A stretch of 64,000 nucleotides of DNA from Thalassotalea marina (GTDB lineage: Bacteria; Pseudomonadota; Gammaproteobacteria; Enterobacterales; Alteromonadaceae): positions 248,001 through 312,000 of the forward strand of contig NZ_BNCK01000003.1 in assembly GCF_014656435.1 (NCBI RefSeq), written 5' to 3'. Positions 17,508-27,457 of this stretch are shown in pieces; the first letter of the stretch is position 1; the number at the start of each line of letters is the position of its first letter. Under the pieces are notes generated by a model that had not been told where the DNA came from, searched no databases, and was given only the letters and a program-made list of their open reading frames with translations. A program made the translations under genes and the position numbers.

Positions 17508-20321
17508 ATGAAAAACATGCCATTGGTCAAATGTACCTTAGCGCTTGCCATAGCAAGTGCTTGCACCACAACTTATGCATCTGCCTTTGATGAAGCAGAA
17601 TCAGTTAAAAAAACCGAAAAAATTGTTGTAACTGGCTCACGTATCGCACGAACCAATTTGGTTTCTGCTGGCGCGGTAACAGTTATTGATAAATCAGCTA
17701 TCGAAGCTAGCCCATATAAAAACATTGGTGATATTTTACAAACCATGACAGTGTCACAACCAGCAGAAAACTCACTTTCTGCCAATGGTAGTGGTGCGGT
17801 TCGTTTTGACCTTCGTGGTATCGGTGCTCGACGCACCCTTATTCTACTCAATGGCAAACGTTTACCAGCAGGTGGTAAGGGCGCTGACTCATCAGCAGAT
17901 TTAGGCGCAATTCCTACTTCAATTATTGAGCGTGTTGAAATTTTAATGGATGGCGCTTCAGCAATTTATGGCTCTGACGCGATCGGCGGTGTGGTGAACA
18001 TTATCACACGTAAAGATTTTGAAGGCTTTGAAATTAGCGCAAGCTATGGCGACACTTTAGATGGTGACGGCGCTAAAACGACGGTTGAGTTTATTGGTGG
18101 CGTATCAGGTGACAAGGGCAATGTTACCTTCTCAGCGAGTTATTCTGAAGATGACGCTATTTACTCTAGTCAAATACCGTTTTCAAAAAATGTAGTGCAA
18201 CTACAAAACGATGGTTCAGTAAGCCCATGGGGTAGTTTTTGGGTTCCATGGACAGCGGTCACCGACGCTGATGGTAATCGATTAACTCAAGGCGCGGATT
18301 ACGGTCCATTTAGAAAATTTACTGATGCCGATCGCTATAATCATCACGAGCAATCGTTCTTACAACAACCGACAGAAAAATACACTATGTCGGCTCTAGG
18401 TAATTACGAGTTTGGCAATATCATGGCTTCGCGTGATGTATTTTTAGATTTTGAAGTTTTGTATTCACATCGTAACAACGACTCAAACTCAGCTGCGCAG
18501 CCTCTTATTCCATGGATTGGTGGTTACGACGACATCCCAATTTCTAAAGACAACTATTACAATCAACAGTTTGGTCCAAAAGACGCCAATGGCAATGCCT
18601 ATGACATCTTTAAATGGTCAAAGCGCATGAACGAATTTGGTCCAAGACAAAGCCGCTTTTCTTCAAATCAATATCACATTGCGCTTGGTTTAAGTGGTGA
18701 CTTTAATGACGATTGGTCATGGCGTGCAGGTTATACTTTCGGCCGATATGAAAGCCAAGAAACTCGCGAAGGTGTATTTAACTGGGATAGAGTGCGTGAC
18801 GCTGTGGGCCCAACACACTTTAACGCCGAAGGTGAGCTACGTTGTGGTGTTGGTCCTGAAGCGATTCAATTTAAACAATCAACCTGTGTTCCACTTAATG
18901 TATTTTTAAAGCCAGGGGAAGCTCAAGATCCTCGCGCTATGGCTTATGTTTCTGGCGATTGGTCAAACGTAAGTTATGGTCACTCTTCAATTAAAACAGC
19001 AACGTTTGATGTTACTGGTTCGCTACTAGAACTTGATGCTGGCCCAATTGGCATTGCCGCTGGTGCATCATATATGGAACTTGATGGCCGTATTCAAACT
19101 GACAGCAACGCGGTACACGCAACAACAACTGACGGTAATGGTCGCCCAACAGGTGGTGGTTATCACGTATCAGAAGCCTATGTTGAAGTGAATATTCCAG
19201 TATTTACTGACGCTAGTTTCGCTAAATCATTAGAAGTTAACTTAGCTAGCCGTTATTCAAACTACAGCACTGGCGCTGGCGCAACAACGAATTCAAAAGC
19301 GTCAATTTTCTGGGCGATTAATGATGATGTAAGTGTGAGAACAACATTTTCTCAAGCTTTTAGAGCGGCAAATATTCGTGAATTGTTTGCTGGTCAATTA
19401 CCGTCTTTTGCCGATGGTATCGATCCATGTAAAACACTGGATGATGATGGTCCACTGCGCCCACTAACACAGGAAAATGACGCTGGTTGTTTAAAAACAG
19501 GTGCACCTGCATCGGGTTTTAGAGATGGCCTTCAACAGATCAGAACCAATACCGGTGGTAATCCAGATCTAGAGCCTGAAACCGCAAAAATCAAGACCTT
19601 TGGTGTGGTTTATACACCAACATGGTTAGAAGGTTTTTCCGTTAGTGCAGATTTTTACGACATCAAGCTTGAAGATACCATTTCGACCTTTAACGCCGTT
19701 CGTAAAATTGAGTTATGTAATGAAACAGGTGATTTCTGTGACGACATTCACCGTTACCAAAGTGGCCCACTACAAGGCGTATTATTAGGTGTTGATACCT
19801 ACAATGAAAACTTAAATGCTTCACACTATCGTGGTGTAGATTCTGAAGTTCATTATCAATTAAATACCCAAGAATACGGTGACTTTACCTTTGGTTTAAC
19901 TTGGCACCATACCATTAAACATGAAATCAGTATTTTTGACGGTGGTGTGACTGATTATGCCGGCACACATACGGCAAACGGTGGCTTCCAACCAGAAAAC
20001 AAGTTTAACCTAACAGTTAATTGGATATTAGACGATTGGTCAGTCAATTGGGCGACTTATGTGATTGGTGAGTTAACCACCGATGGCCGTGCAGTTGATG
20101 GAGTAACGCCTGACTACACCCTTGACGCTTGGACCTATTCAAACATTAACGTTAATTACTACCAATCGAACAATCTAAGTTATTCATTTGGTATTACTAA
20201 CCTATTTGACGAAGATCCAAGAAGAACCATGTTAACTAACGGTAATACTAACTCAGCGGGTGCTTATAGCCCTGCGTTCTTAGGCTCAACCTTCTTTTTA
20301 AGAACAAAATATTCATTCTAA
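17508..20321 (+). CDS. TonB-dependent outer-membrane receptor, second of the mannoside locus
   Basis: A 937-residue receptor. ATG 17508 follows AAGGGA by 8 nt and encodes a signal peptide ending TTYASA; an in-frame extension upstream to 17403 has no support. The mature start carries EKIVVTGSRIARTNL, then a plug (DLRGIGARRTLILLNGKRLPAGG, IYGSDAIGGVVNIITRKDF) and a barrel ending KYSF. It is only distantly similar to the receptor at 12128, so the pair may take up different chain types. It is transcribed alone, with one perfect and one degenerate LacI operator upstream and a terminator 20 nt downstream. The ligand is inferred from the locus. Confidence 0.92.
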   Translation: MKNMPLVKCTLALAIASACTTTYASAFDEAESVKKTEKIVVTGSRIARTNLVSAGAVTVIDKSAIEASPYKNIGDILQTMTVSQPAENSLSANGSGAVRFDLRGIGARRTLILLNGKRLPAGGKGADSSADLGAIPTSIIERVEILMDGASAIYGSDAIGGVVNIITRKDFEGFEISASYGDTLDGDGAKTTVEFIGGVSGDKGNVTFSASYSEDDAIYSSQIPFSKNVVQLQNDGSVSPWGSFWVPWTAVTDADGNRLTQGADYGPFRKFTDADRYNHHEQSFLQQPTEKYTMSALGNYEFGNIMASRDVFLDFEVLYSHRNNDSNSAAQPLIPWIGGYDDIPISKDNYYNQQFGPKDANGNAYDIFKWSKRMNEFGPRQSRFSSNQYHIALGLSGDFNDDWSWRAGYTFGRYESQETREGVFNWDRVRDAVGPTHFNAEGELRCGVGPEAIQFKQSTCVPLNVFLKPGEAQDPRAMAYVSGDWSNVSYGHSSIKTATFDVTGSLLELDAGPIGIAAGASYMELDGRIQTDSNAVHATTTDGNGRPTGGGYHVSEAYVEVNIPVFTDASFAKSLEVNLASRYSNYSTGAGATTNSKASIFWAINDDVSVRTTFSQAFRAANIRELFAGQLPSFADGIDPCKTLDDDGPLRPLTQENDAGCLKTGAPASGFRDGLQQIRTNTGGNPDLEPETAKIKTFGVVYTPTWLEGFSVSADFYDIKLEDTISTFNAVRKIELCNETGDFCDDIHRYQSGPLQGVLLGVDTYNENLNASHYRGVDSEVHYQLNTQEYGDFTFGLTWHHTIKHEISIFDGGVTDYAGTHTANGGFQPENKFNLTVNWILDDWSVNWATYVIGELTTDGRAVDGVTPDYTLDAWTYSNINVNYYQSNNLSYSFGITNLFDEDPRRTMLTNGNTNSAGAYSPAFLGSTFFLRTKYSF

Positions 20322-20340
20322 TCATTTGAATTTTTTGACT

Positions 20341-20369
20341 AAAAAAGCCATCGATTGATGGCTTTTTTT
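20341..20369. terminator. bidirectional rho-independent terminator
   Basis: AAAAAAGCCATC / GATGGCTTTTTT forms a 12-bp stem with a GATT loop between the convergent TonB receptor and chemoreceptor genes. Flanking A and T runs let it serve both strands. Confidence 0.88.
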
Positions 20370-20387
20370 ATAACGTCGATAATTAGA

Positions 20388-22013
20388 TTATTTAATTTCT
20401 CCAACATTAAATTTATCGGTGGCATCTAGAAGTTGCTCTGATAACGCATGCAAAGTTGTGCCAACACTTTTCACTTCATTTAATGAGTCTAATGTTGAAC
20501 GGAAAGATTCGTGCATGTTTGATACATTGTCGACAACCACAATGGCTACTGAAGTTTGTTCCTCTGTTGCAGTCGCAATTTGCGCGTTCATTGTGTTGAT
20601 TGACAGTATTTGTTCGGCAATTTTTTCAATGGAGGTACCCGTTTTCTTAGCGGTATCCGCGTTGTTCCTTGCCATTTCCATCGCTTTTTTCATGGCTTGC
20701 ACTGAGTCGTCAGCAGCAACTGTTAGTGCATTAAGTAATTCTCTGATTTCGTTAGTAGATTTTGCCGTTCTTGATGCTAATTCTCGAACTTCGTCTGCCA
20801 CTACCGCAAAGCCTCTGCCTTGCTCGCCTGCCCTAGCGGCTTCAATCGCAGCGTTTAGTGCCAACAAATTAGTTTGCTCTGCAATGGAGGTAATAACATT
20901 TAGAATTTGACCAACATTTTGTGTATCACTGGCAAGTTTGTCTATGGTAACGGCTGCTGCGTCTATTTCTTCACTTAACAGGCTAGACTCTCTCACGGAT
21001 GAACGAATTTGAGTTTGACTAACATCTACTTCTTTTTCAGCTTCTTGCGCGGCTTCTGCCGCTGATGCTGCGCTGTTTGATATATCTCCAACACTTAGTT
21101 TCATTTCTTCCATTGATTGTTTTACTACTTCAGCATCTTGCGACTGTTGATTTGTCGCTCTTTCTGCAGATTCCATACCTTGTAGCAATTGAGTGGATGA
21201 AAGAGTTAGAGGATCGACAACAGCGATAACGTTTTCGACAGTGCCTTTTAATAAAGCAATAAAATCATTAAAGTTTTTCGACACTAAACCGATTTCATCT
21301 TGCCCTCTGACCGTGAGTCGGGTGTTAAGACTTCCGCCCCCTTTTGCAAGTTGGTCAAGTGAATTGGCTACATCTTTTGCAGACTCGCTAATTGTTTTTG
21401 CAATATAAATAGCCAATCCAATAATAATAATTAACGAAACAACGGTTATCGACATACCCAAAGTTAACGCTGAGTTTGATCTATCTTTAGTTGTCTCTAT
21501 CAGCTGAACAAAGCGTTTATCTGCTTGTTGTTGAATGCTTCCCAATGATTCCGTTAAGGTTTGAAACTTTTCCGTTTTGTCTTTTGCTACTTGCTGAATA
21601 GTACTAAAGTCTATTGTTTCATTGATCATACCGTTAGCTATGTTTGAAGCTATGGTGCGGTAATCTGATAACAAGCTAAGATATTTTTGCGTATTATAGG
21701 CGCTATCTAAGCTATTTAATCGATTTAAATTCTCTTCAATTTGTTTAGCAGTTTCTTCTGCTTTGCTGATCAGCTCCTCGTCTCCAAATGTCACCGCCTG
21801 CGTAAATTGTTCGTCTAGCTTTTCAATCAGGTACTTATTCGCGGTAGCTAACTGGACAACTTGATAACTCACTTCAGAAACTTCTTCCAGCGAAGCTTCA
21901 TTTTCCACTAGCGTTGTATAGTTTTCTAATAACATGACCACCAATATAAGCGCGGTGATACTGGTTATAATGTGAATTTTTTTATTAATGCTTAAGTCTG
22001 CAAAAGAGAGCAT
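20388..22013 (-). CDS. methyl-accepting chemotaxis protein, four-helix sensor type
   Basis: A 541-residue chemoreceptor. TM1 is at about 14-33, a helical periplasmic domain of about 150 residues follows, TM2 is at about 188-208, then HAMP ([20 protein letters not shown]). The signalling domain has the near-invariant hairpin tip region [31 protein letters not shown]. The sensor looks like an all-helical (4HB/HBM-like) domain, not a Cache domain. It stands alone at the border between the mannoside locus and the porin pair, convergent with the TonB receptor. The stimulus is unknown. A role in sensing the locus substrates is possible only by position. Confidence 0.93.
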   Translation of the reverse strand: MLSFADLSINKKIHIITSITALILVVMLLENYTTLVENEASLEEVSEVSYQVVQLATANKYLIEKLDEQFTQAVTFGDEELISKAEETAKQIEENLNRLNSLDSAYNTQKYLSLLSDYRTIASNIANGMINETIDFSTIQQVAKDKTEKFQTLTESLGSIQQQADKRFVQLIETTKDRSNSALTLGMSITVVSLIIIIGLAIYIAKTISESAKDVANSLDQLAKGGGSLNTRLTVRGQDEIGLVSKNFNDFIALLKGTVENVIAVVDPLTLSSTQLLQGMESAERATNQQSQDAEVVKQSMEEMKLSVGDISNSAASAAEAAQEAEKEVDVSQTQIRSSVRESSLLSEEIDAAAVTIDKLASDTQNVGQILNVITSIAEQTNLLALNAAIEAARAGEQGRGFAVVADEVRELASRTAKSTNEIRELLNALTVAADDSVQAMKKAMEMARNNADTAKKTGTSIEKIAEQILSINTMNAQIATATEEQTSVAIVVVDNVSNMHESFRSTLDSLNEVKSVGTTLHALSEQLLDATDKFNVGEIK

Positions 22014-22104
22014 ATTTCCCCACCTTCACTTAGGTAAACGGTTTAGTTTTTATTCATTACTTTTCATCTAAAGTGTTATCTAAAATAAAAAAATTGCTAG
22101 TTTT

Positions 22105-22132
22105 TTGGACATATTTACATTTTGTCTATACT
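22105..22132 (+). promoter_or_regulatory. sigma-70-like promoter of the porin pair
   Basis: TTGGAC and TATACT separated by 16 bp lie about 70 nt before the porin start. This is a visible consensus match only. Confidence 0.5.
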
Positions 22133-22204
22133 TGGTGTGGGAAACAATAAGAATAAGCTACGGCCACTCCCAATTGAAATTGCACCAAACTAGGAAACTG
22201 TGAT

Positions 22205-23281
22205 ATGAAAAAAACACTAAGTTTGATAGCGGTTGCGACGATGTTAAGTAGTCCTTGTTCAGCCGAAATAAATCTATCTGGATTTGCCAGCATAAACGCG
22301 GGTAAAGTACTAAGTGGAACAGGAGTGCCGCAATTTGGCATTGACGAACCGACCTTCTTAGCCGATTACCCAATAGTAAGTACCTATAATGATGAAATCA
22401 CCTTTGAGCCTGAAACCTTATTTGGCCTTCAAATCTCAGCCAATGTTGGTCAAGGTTTAAGCATTATTGGACAAGTTGTTGCACGTGGTGCTGATGACTT
22501 TGATCCAACGTTTGAGTGGGCCTACTTGTCTTACGAGATCAACGAAAATTGGACAGTGCAAGCAGGTAAAAAACGTTTGCCACTGTTTTATTATTCGGAT
22601 TTCTACGATGTAGGGTACGCCTATGTTTGGATGAGAGCACCGGCAGACAACTATACATGGCAAATATTCAATTACAGTGGTGCCAATGTTTTATACACAG
22701 GCGAATGGGGCGATTGGTCTATTTCTACCAATATTTATGCTGGTCGAGAAGATGACAAAGAAAATAAATTGTTATCTGAGTTTTTCTTTAGTGAACCTAC
22801 TCGAGAAATATGGAAAGATATTGTTGGTGGTGTATTTCAAGCCAGTTATGATTGGTTTGAAATTCGCTTAACGCACATGCAATACACTAACCAACGCTAC
22901 CAGTCGGGCGAACCTGTATTATGGGATGGTAAAGACGAACGAGATGGCAAATTTTATGGCATTGCCATGAATGCGGATTGGGGGAATATTTTTGTATTAA
23001 CCGAGTTAAATCGGCTTGATTTAGGTGGTAACTTAGATACACAAATGATCACCCTTGGCTATCGATTTAACGATGTCACTCCCTACATTTCTTACGCCGC
23101 CTTTGAAGAGGACTCCGTAGGAGGTGAAGAACACAATACCACCTCTTTAGGTATTCGTTGGGACTTTCACCCGTCAGCTGCATTTAAAATCCAATACGAC
23201 GACGTTCAAGATAAGTCTTTCGATTTAGCCGTCGCAGGGGATAGTAAATCACTTACTGTCGGCGTCGACATAGTATTTTAG
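22205..23281 (+). CDS. outer-membrane porin-like beta-barrel, pair A
   Basis: A 358-residue exported protein with a Sec signal (about 20 residues ending CSA). The mature chain has alternating aromatic beta strands and ends in VDIVF, a typical barrel C-terminus. Strand motifs FYDVGYAYVWMRAP and LPLFYYSDF recur in the paralogue at 26312 (YSEVGYAYPWMRPP, IPMYYFSEY). It resembles bacterial porin families found in marine Gammaproteobacteria, but I cannot name a substrate. It is followed after 12 nt by the mini PstS-like gene, with GCAGGAGG as ribosome site, so the two form an operon. Confidence 0.75.
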   Translation: MKKTLSLIAVATMLSSPCSAEINLSGFASINAGKVLSGTGVPQFGIDEPTFLADYPIVSTYNDEITFEPETLFGLQISANVGQGLSIIGQVVARGADDFDPTFEWAYLSYEINENWTVQAGKKRLPLFYYSDFYDVGYAYVWMRAPADNYTWQIFNYSGANVLYTGEWGDWSISTNIYAGREDDKENKLLSEFFFSEPTREIWKDIVGGVFQASYDWFEIRLTHMQYTNQRYQSGEPVLWDGKDERDGKFYGIAMNADWGNIFVLTELNRLDLGGNLDTQMITLGYRFNDVTPYISYAAFEEDSVGGEEHNTTSLGIRWDFHPSAAFKIQYDDVQDKSFDLAVAGDSKSLTVGVDIVF

Positions 23282-23293
23282 CAGGAGGCCATT

Positions 23294-23704
23294 ATGAAAC
23301 ATTTCATTTTAGGTGTAGCAATTTTTGCCATGGCAACCTCAGCAATCGCTGGTGTTGATGTGATCGTGCACCCATCAAATAATAACGAAATTGACGAAGG
23401 TACTATCAAAAAAATCTTTACCGGTAAGGCAAAATCATTTGCAGATGGCAGTAAAGCAATTCCGGTAACGCAGCAAGATGGCAGTGCGGTAACCGATGAA
23501 TTTAATAGTAAAGTCGTGAAAAAATCGTCTAGTCAGTTAAAAGCATATTGGTCAAAACTAGTTTTTACTGGAAAAGGTACGCCACCAGAAGAAGCAGCAA
23601 GTGATGCAGAAATGCTTAAACTGGTTGCTAACAACCCTAATTTAATTGGCTTTGTTGAGACAGGCAAAGCGTCGGGGGATGTTAAAGTCATCAAGTCATT
23701 TTAA
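23294..23704 (+). CDS. small PstS-like periplasmic protein, pair A
   Basis: A 136-residue exported protein with a signal of about 19 residues ending AIA. The mature domain (VIVHPSNNNEIDEGTIKKIFTG, SSQLKAYWSKLVFTGKG) matches the N-terminal lobe of phosphate/PBP-like substrate-binding proteins but is less than half the length of PstS. The YWSKLVFTGKGTPP segment is characteristic of this short family. No ABC permease genes are near, so classical ABC uptake is unlikely. It is co-transcribed with the porin at 22205. A close paralogue at 27458 is also paired with a porin. The ligand and partner are unknown. Confidence 0.78.
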   Translation: MKHFILGVAIFAMATSAIAGVDVIVHPSNNNEIDEGTIKKIFTGKAKSFADGSKAIPVTQQDGSAVTDEFNSKVVKKSSSQLKAYWSKLVFTGKGTPPEEAASDAEMLKLVANNPNLIGFVETGKASGDVKVIKSF

Positions 23705-23723
23705 CGCTTAAATAACATTTAAT

Positions 23724-23752
23724 AAAACCTGCCTTAATAAAGCAGGTTTTTT
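23724..23752 (+). terminator. rho-independent terminator of pair A
   Basis: AAAACCTGC / GCAGGTTTT with a 9-nt loop and a following T-run, 20 nt after the mini PstS-like stop. Confidence 0.85.
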
Positions 23753-23939
23753 CTTTTATGCAGACTCCTGATATCTGTTTAGTTATCGCAATAACATTGC
23801 ATTGTGTTTCTAGAGCCTTTATGTCCATTTCTCATTTAAAGTTAACTGATTAATGAATATCTCAGAAGTGAACATACAAAACTTATCTAAAGTATCGATA
23901 AAACTATGAATGTCATCAAAACTAATATAAGTTCACTTT

Positions 23940-25973
23940 TTAAAACTCATATCTTAATCCAAATTGGAAATATCGTGGCAATCGTCTAACGTCAAAATAG
24001 CCGTCCGGCGCATATGTTGGATTATAGTGATTTTTATTGCCTAAATTTGATATTTTTAATATGAAAAACAAATTAGGTTGAAACACATTTTTTACGGTCA
24101 AATTTGCATCGGCAATTAAATAGCTGCCTTTATTGTCCTGCACTCTTTTGACGACATTGGTCACTCGATTATGGTACGTGTCGCTAGGATTTCTGCTTCC
24201 ACTCCAGTTTAGGCTAAGAAACAGGTTAACATCTCTTTTTTCAAAATTAAGTGACACATTAACCGTGTCTCTTGCCACGTTAGGCTGGTCGGAGTTCAAA
24301 TGAGTCAAATTAACGTTCATTGCCAAACTGTTCAAACAACATGACTGAAAAATCACTGCTTTTTCCCACTCAAGTTCAGCACCATATATCGTGGTCTTAT
24401 CATCCGAATTTTGATAAGGTCCGCCATCAAATGAACGAATAAAGTCCTTTAACTCACTTTTAAAAGCTCTTGAGGTGAGTTTTTGATTTTCATCGATGAA
24501 ATAACTCAACTCCCACTCTGTTGTCGATATACTCTCAGGTTTAACAGCAGGGTTTCCTGGAACATTATTGTCTGCTCTAATTTCATATTGTTGAATAAAG
24601 GTAGGTGGCCGAAAAGCAGAACCCCACAAAATTTTTGTAGACCAATAATCATTAGACTGCCATGTTAACCCTATGCGAGAAGATATTTGAGAGCCGAAAG
24701 TAGAGTGATAATCGTATCTTGCACCTACAATCAATTCGAGCATATTGTCCAAAAACGAAATATCTTGCTGCCAAAATGCGGCATAATTCTCTCGGCTTGG
24801 CTTATCATTCCCTTTTTGATCGAGTTTGGAGAGAATTATTTGCTGAGTGACATTATCTTTTTTATGAATAGTTTCATGATAGTTAGCTACAGACCATTTA
24901 TCATAGAACAAACCAAAATTTGTCTTTAACTCATTTGAATGTTCATAAGATAGCTTGCTATTGATCCCTAGGACTGAGGAGTCTAGATCCGATGTTGAAA
25001 AAAACTCCAACTCATTTGTTAAAGGGTCAATCACTCGATGATCAAATATTCGAGACAACTTATTGTAGTAGGCAACCGTTTTTACAGAATACGACTGTGT
25101 TTCTTTATCATGTTTTAATGAAAAGTTGTTTGACTTATATCTTTGTTCCTTGTGCTCATTGCTGCGATACAAAGGATACTCTGTCATATAGTTAGTATGA
25201 TTAAAATTAAACTGCCAGTCATTTAATTCGATCTTTAATTGGCCATATTTACTTTCTACATTATTTAAATGTGTTGAAGGTTGGCCACTTCTATCATACT
25301 GCTGCTCAAAACCATCAGTTTGATAAACTCGAGCGTTGAAAAATACATTCGCCGAACTTAACGCTAAATTTTTCTTTACACTCACTTCCTTGCTAGCAAA
25401 ACTTCCAATCTTACCTTCAAACAATTGCGGAGAAGAAAACTGCTTGGTTGTGATTGACACAATACCGGAATAGGCACTGCCGCCATAAAGCGCTGACCCT
25501 GGCCCTCTTATCAATTCAATTTTTTCAATATTTTGAGCATTAAACTGTTCATCAGGAGACCAGCCCCCGAATACGGCATCATTTTGCGGCACACCATCAA
25601 TAATCAACAATACTTTGGTATTTCTGCCACTAGTCACCCCACGGATCCAGACCATATCTCTGCCATTTCTTCTGTGGTTAATTTGAATGCCCGGAAATAA
25701 TCTGAGTAACTCAGATAATGTACTTGCGCCTGAGAGCTCTATACGGTTTCGATCAATTACACTGACAACATTTGGTGCCCTAGCCAATGATTTGTTTGAA
25801 AGAGATGAGCTCTCAATTTGTAACTGAGATAATTCTCTTAAAGACAGTTCTAATAAGCCATCGTTATTCGTTTTACTGCTAAAAGCATTACATGGAAGCG
25901 ATCCCATCATTAAAGCAAATGCCGCCACATTCATGGCTTTATGTAATTGAACTGAAGATCTCCAATACCACAT
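23940..25973 (-). CDS. TonB-dependent receptor, vitamin/siderophore-receptor size
   Basis: A 677-residue receptor, much shorter than the two at 12128 and 17508. After a weak, atypical N-terminal signal it has a plug domain (PNVVSVIDRNRIELSGASTL, ELLRLFPGIQINHR, VLLIIDGVPQNDAVFGG, IRGPGSALYGGSAYSGIVSI) of the BtuB/FepA/CirA type. The barrel ends FGLRYEF. ATG 25973 is the likely start; a TTG directly before it is an alternative. It lies between the two oppositely oriented porin/mini-PstS pairs and has no TonB or ExbBD genes beside it. The ligand is unknown. No Fur site was recognised upstream. Confidence 0.88.
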   Translation of the reverse strand: MWYWRSSVQLHKAMNVAAFALMMGSLPCNAFSSKTNNDGLLELSLRELSQLQIESSSLSNKSLARAPNVVSVIDRNRIELSGASTLSELLRLFPGIQINHRRNGRDMVWIRGVTSGRNTKVLLIIDGVPQNDAVFGGWSPDEQFNAQNIEKIELIRGPGSALYGGSAYSGIVSITTKQFSSPQLFEGKIGSFASKEVSVKKNLALSSANVFFNARVYQTDGFEQQYDRSGQPSTHLNNVESKYGQLKIELNDWQFNFNHTNYMTEYPLYRSNEHKEQRYKSNNFSLKHDKETQSYSVKTVAYYNKLSRIFDHRVIDPLTNELEFFSTSDLDSSVLGINSKLSYEHSNELKTNFGLFYDKWSVANYHETIHKKDNVTQQIILSKLDQKGNDKPSRENYAAFWQQDISFLDNMLELIVGARYDYHSTFGSQISSRIGLTWQSNDYWSTKILWGSAFRPPTFIQQYEIRADNNVPGNPAVKPESISTTEWELSYFIDENQKLTSRAFKSELKDFIRSFDGGPYQNSDDKTTIYGAELEWEKAVIFQSCCLNSLAMNVNLTHLNSDQPNVARDTVNVSLNFEKRDVNLFLSLNWSGSRNPSDTYHNRVTNVVKRVQDNKGSYLIADANLTVKNVFQPNLFFILKISNLGNKNHYNPTYAPDGYFDVRRLPRYFQFGLRYEF

Positions 25974-26311
25974 CAAATTGTTAACCCCATCCTACTATTA
26001 CTGTAATTTCAAGCCAATTTAGGCGTTTATAATCCCTTGGCACTATGAATTCACTATCAGAATTTTGTCTTTATGTGCATCATAAATAACAAAATCAAAC
26101 AGCTTAAAAAATACATGCGTATAATATAGGAATCTCGACAGCACCAGAATTCGTATTTCTTATTTATAAGATATTAGTTCACCGCAATAGCAAGTCGACA
26201 TTTTGTGTTTATTATCGTTTATTTACAGTCAAGTATGTATCAGAAAGGTTTTGAAACCTATTTATGTTTATAAATAGGCTTCAATATTAAATTATTAAAC
26301 GTGTTCAGGTA
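25974..26311. other. 338-nt AT-rich intergenic region with an imperfect hairpin
   Basis: No credible gene is visible. A 13-bp stem with one mismatch (GAAACCTATTTAT / ATAAATAGGCTTC) lies at 26253-26282 just 3' of the minus-strand porin gene. It could mark transcript termination or processing, but no clear U-tract follows. The remainder probably holds the promoter of the TonB receptor gene. Confidence 0.5.
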
Positions 26312-27448
26312 TTAAAAAACAAAATCAATACCAAAACTTATCGCTTTTGCATCACCATGATATGCCCAACCTGTTGGCTCGTCTCCTTGGTCGACAAAGT
26401 TGTCATACTGCAGCTTCAGAGCGATATTTGACATAATGTCATAACGAACCCCCACGCTTAACACATAGTGTTCTTCGAGAGCTTCTGTGGGCACTTTGCT
26501 ACGTTCATGATCTGCCTTGGAATAAACAATATAAGGCTTTACATCACCCCAATTATACACAACAGAAGCAAGGTATGTCGGGAATTCAGTCCCTAAATCA
26601 TCATCATACTCGACATAGTTCATATCAAATAAAAACGTAAAGTTTTCTAGCCAAATTGTGCCACCAAAACCAACAAACGACTGTGAGAATGGGGTGTATG
26701 GATCAATACTGCCGTCTTGCTGAATAGTTTCTCTGTCCCTATCATTTTGAAAATAAACAAAGCGTAAGTCGAAGTTATCACCTGAGATATTCCAGTTCAT
26801 GCCCAAAATATCTGTCCAAAACTCATTAACGGTTTGAGCACTTCCGCCGTACAACCTGTCGTAATACAACATTTCTACGTTGTCGTTTGAGTATTCGTTA
26901 CCATAAAAAGCGGTGATGGTACTGGATAGCTCTCCTATATCAAAGTTATACATTGCATTTATGCCATCAAACTGAGTCACTTGCCACCAATATAGATTTG
27001 ATGGTGGCCGCATCCAAGGATAGGCGTAGCCGACCTCTGAATACTCTGAAAAGTAATACATAGGAATGTTTCGGCGACCGAACATAAAAGTCAGATCGTC
27101 TTTCGCTTTATAAGTTAAATAGTACCAATCAAACTCTGGTTCAAAATCATCTACCCCTTTTGCTACCAATTGTGCGGTAAATGAAAATTTCTCATTAAAC
27201 TTATACGTGCCCTGCAAGGCCAATATTGACTCGGCCTTGATGGTTATATCATTATCATATTGACCAACATCATAAAAATCTGCCGTGAGAATCTCATCTC
27301 TTTTTTGACCAGGACTTAACGGATCATTAACAGTGCCAAATGTTTTACCAGCAATTAAAGAACCATAGCCACTTATCTGAAGAGCAGCATTAGCACCCAG
27401 CGATACAAAATACATACAAATTGAAATTGCAAATAAGATCTTATTCAT
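26312..27448 (-). CDS. outer-membrane porin-like beta-barrel, pair B
   Basis: A 378-residue exported barrel paralogous to the protein at 22205. The shared segments are GYGSLIAGKTFG, FDWYYLTYKAKDDLTFMFGRRNIPMYYFS and YAYPWMRPP, and the C-terminus is FGIDFVF. The start is one of two consecutive ATGs (27451/27448); the second has better spacing from AGGAG, which overlaps the stop of the upstream mini PstS-like gene. In this copy the gene order is binding protein then porin, the reverse of pair A. Both copies keep the partners adjacent, so a functional partnership is likely. Substrate unknown. Confidence 0.75.
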   Translation of the reverse strand: MNKILFAISICMYFVSLGANAALQISGYGSLIAGKTFGTVNDPLSPGQKRDEILTADFYDVGQYDNDITIKAESILALQGTYKFNEKFSFTAQLVAKGVDDFEPEFDWYYLTYKAKDDLTFMFGRRNIPMYYFSEYSEVGYAYPWMRPPSNLYWWQVTQFDGINAMYNFDIGELSSTITAFYGNEYSNDNVEMLYYDRLYGGSAQTVNEFWTDILGMNWNISGDNFDLRFVYFQNDRDRETIQQDGSIDPYTPFSQSFVGFGGTIWLENFTFLFDMNYVEYDDDLGTEFPTYLASVVYNWGDVKPYIVYSKADHERSKVPTEALEEHYVLSVGVRYDIMSNIALKLQYDNFVDQGDEPTGWAYHGDAKAISFGIDFVF

Positions 27449-27457
27449 CATGTTCTC

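Noticed and set aside
12128-20321. SusC/SusD-type polysaccharide utilisation locus of Bacteroidota
   Set aside because: No SusD lipoprotein is present, and all other genes are gammaproteobacterial in type; the receptors are the SusD-independent TonB type.
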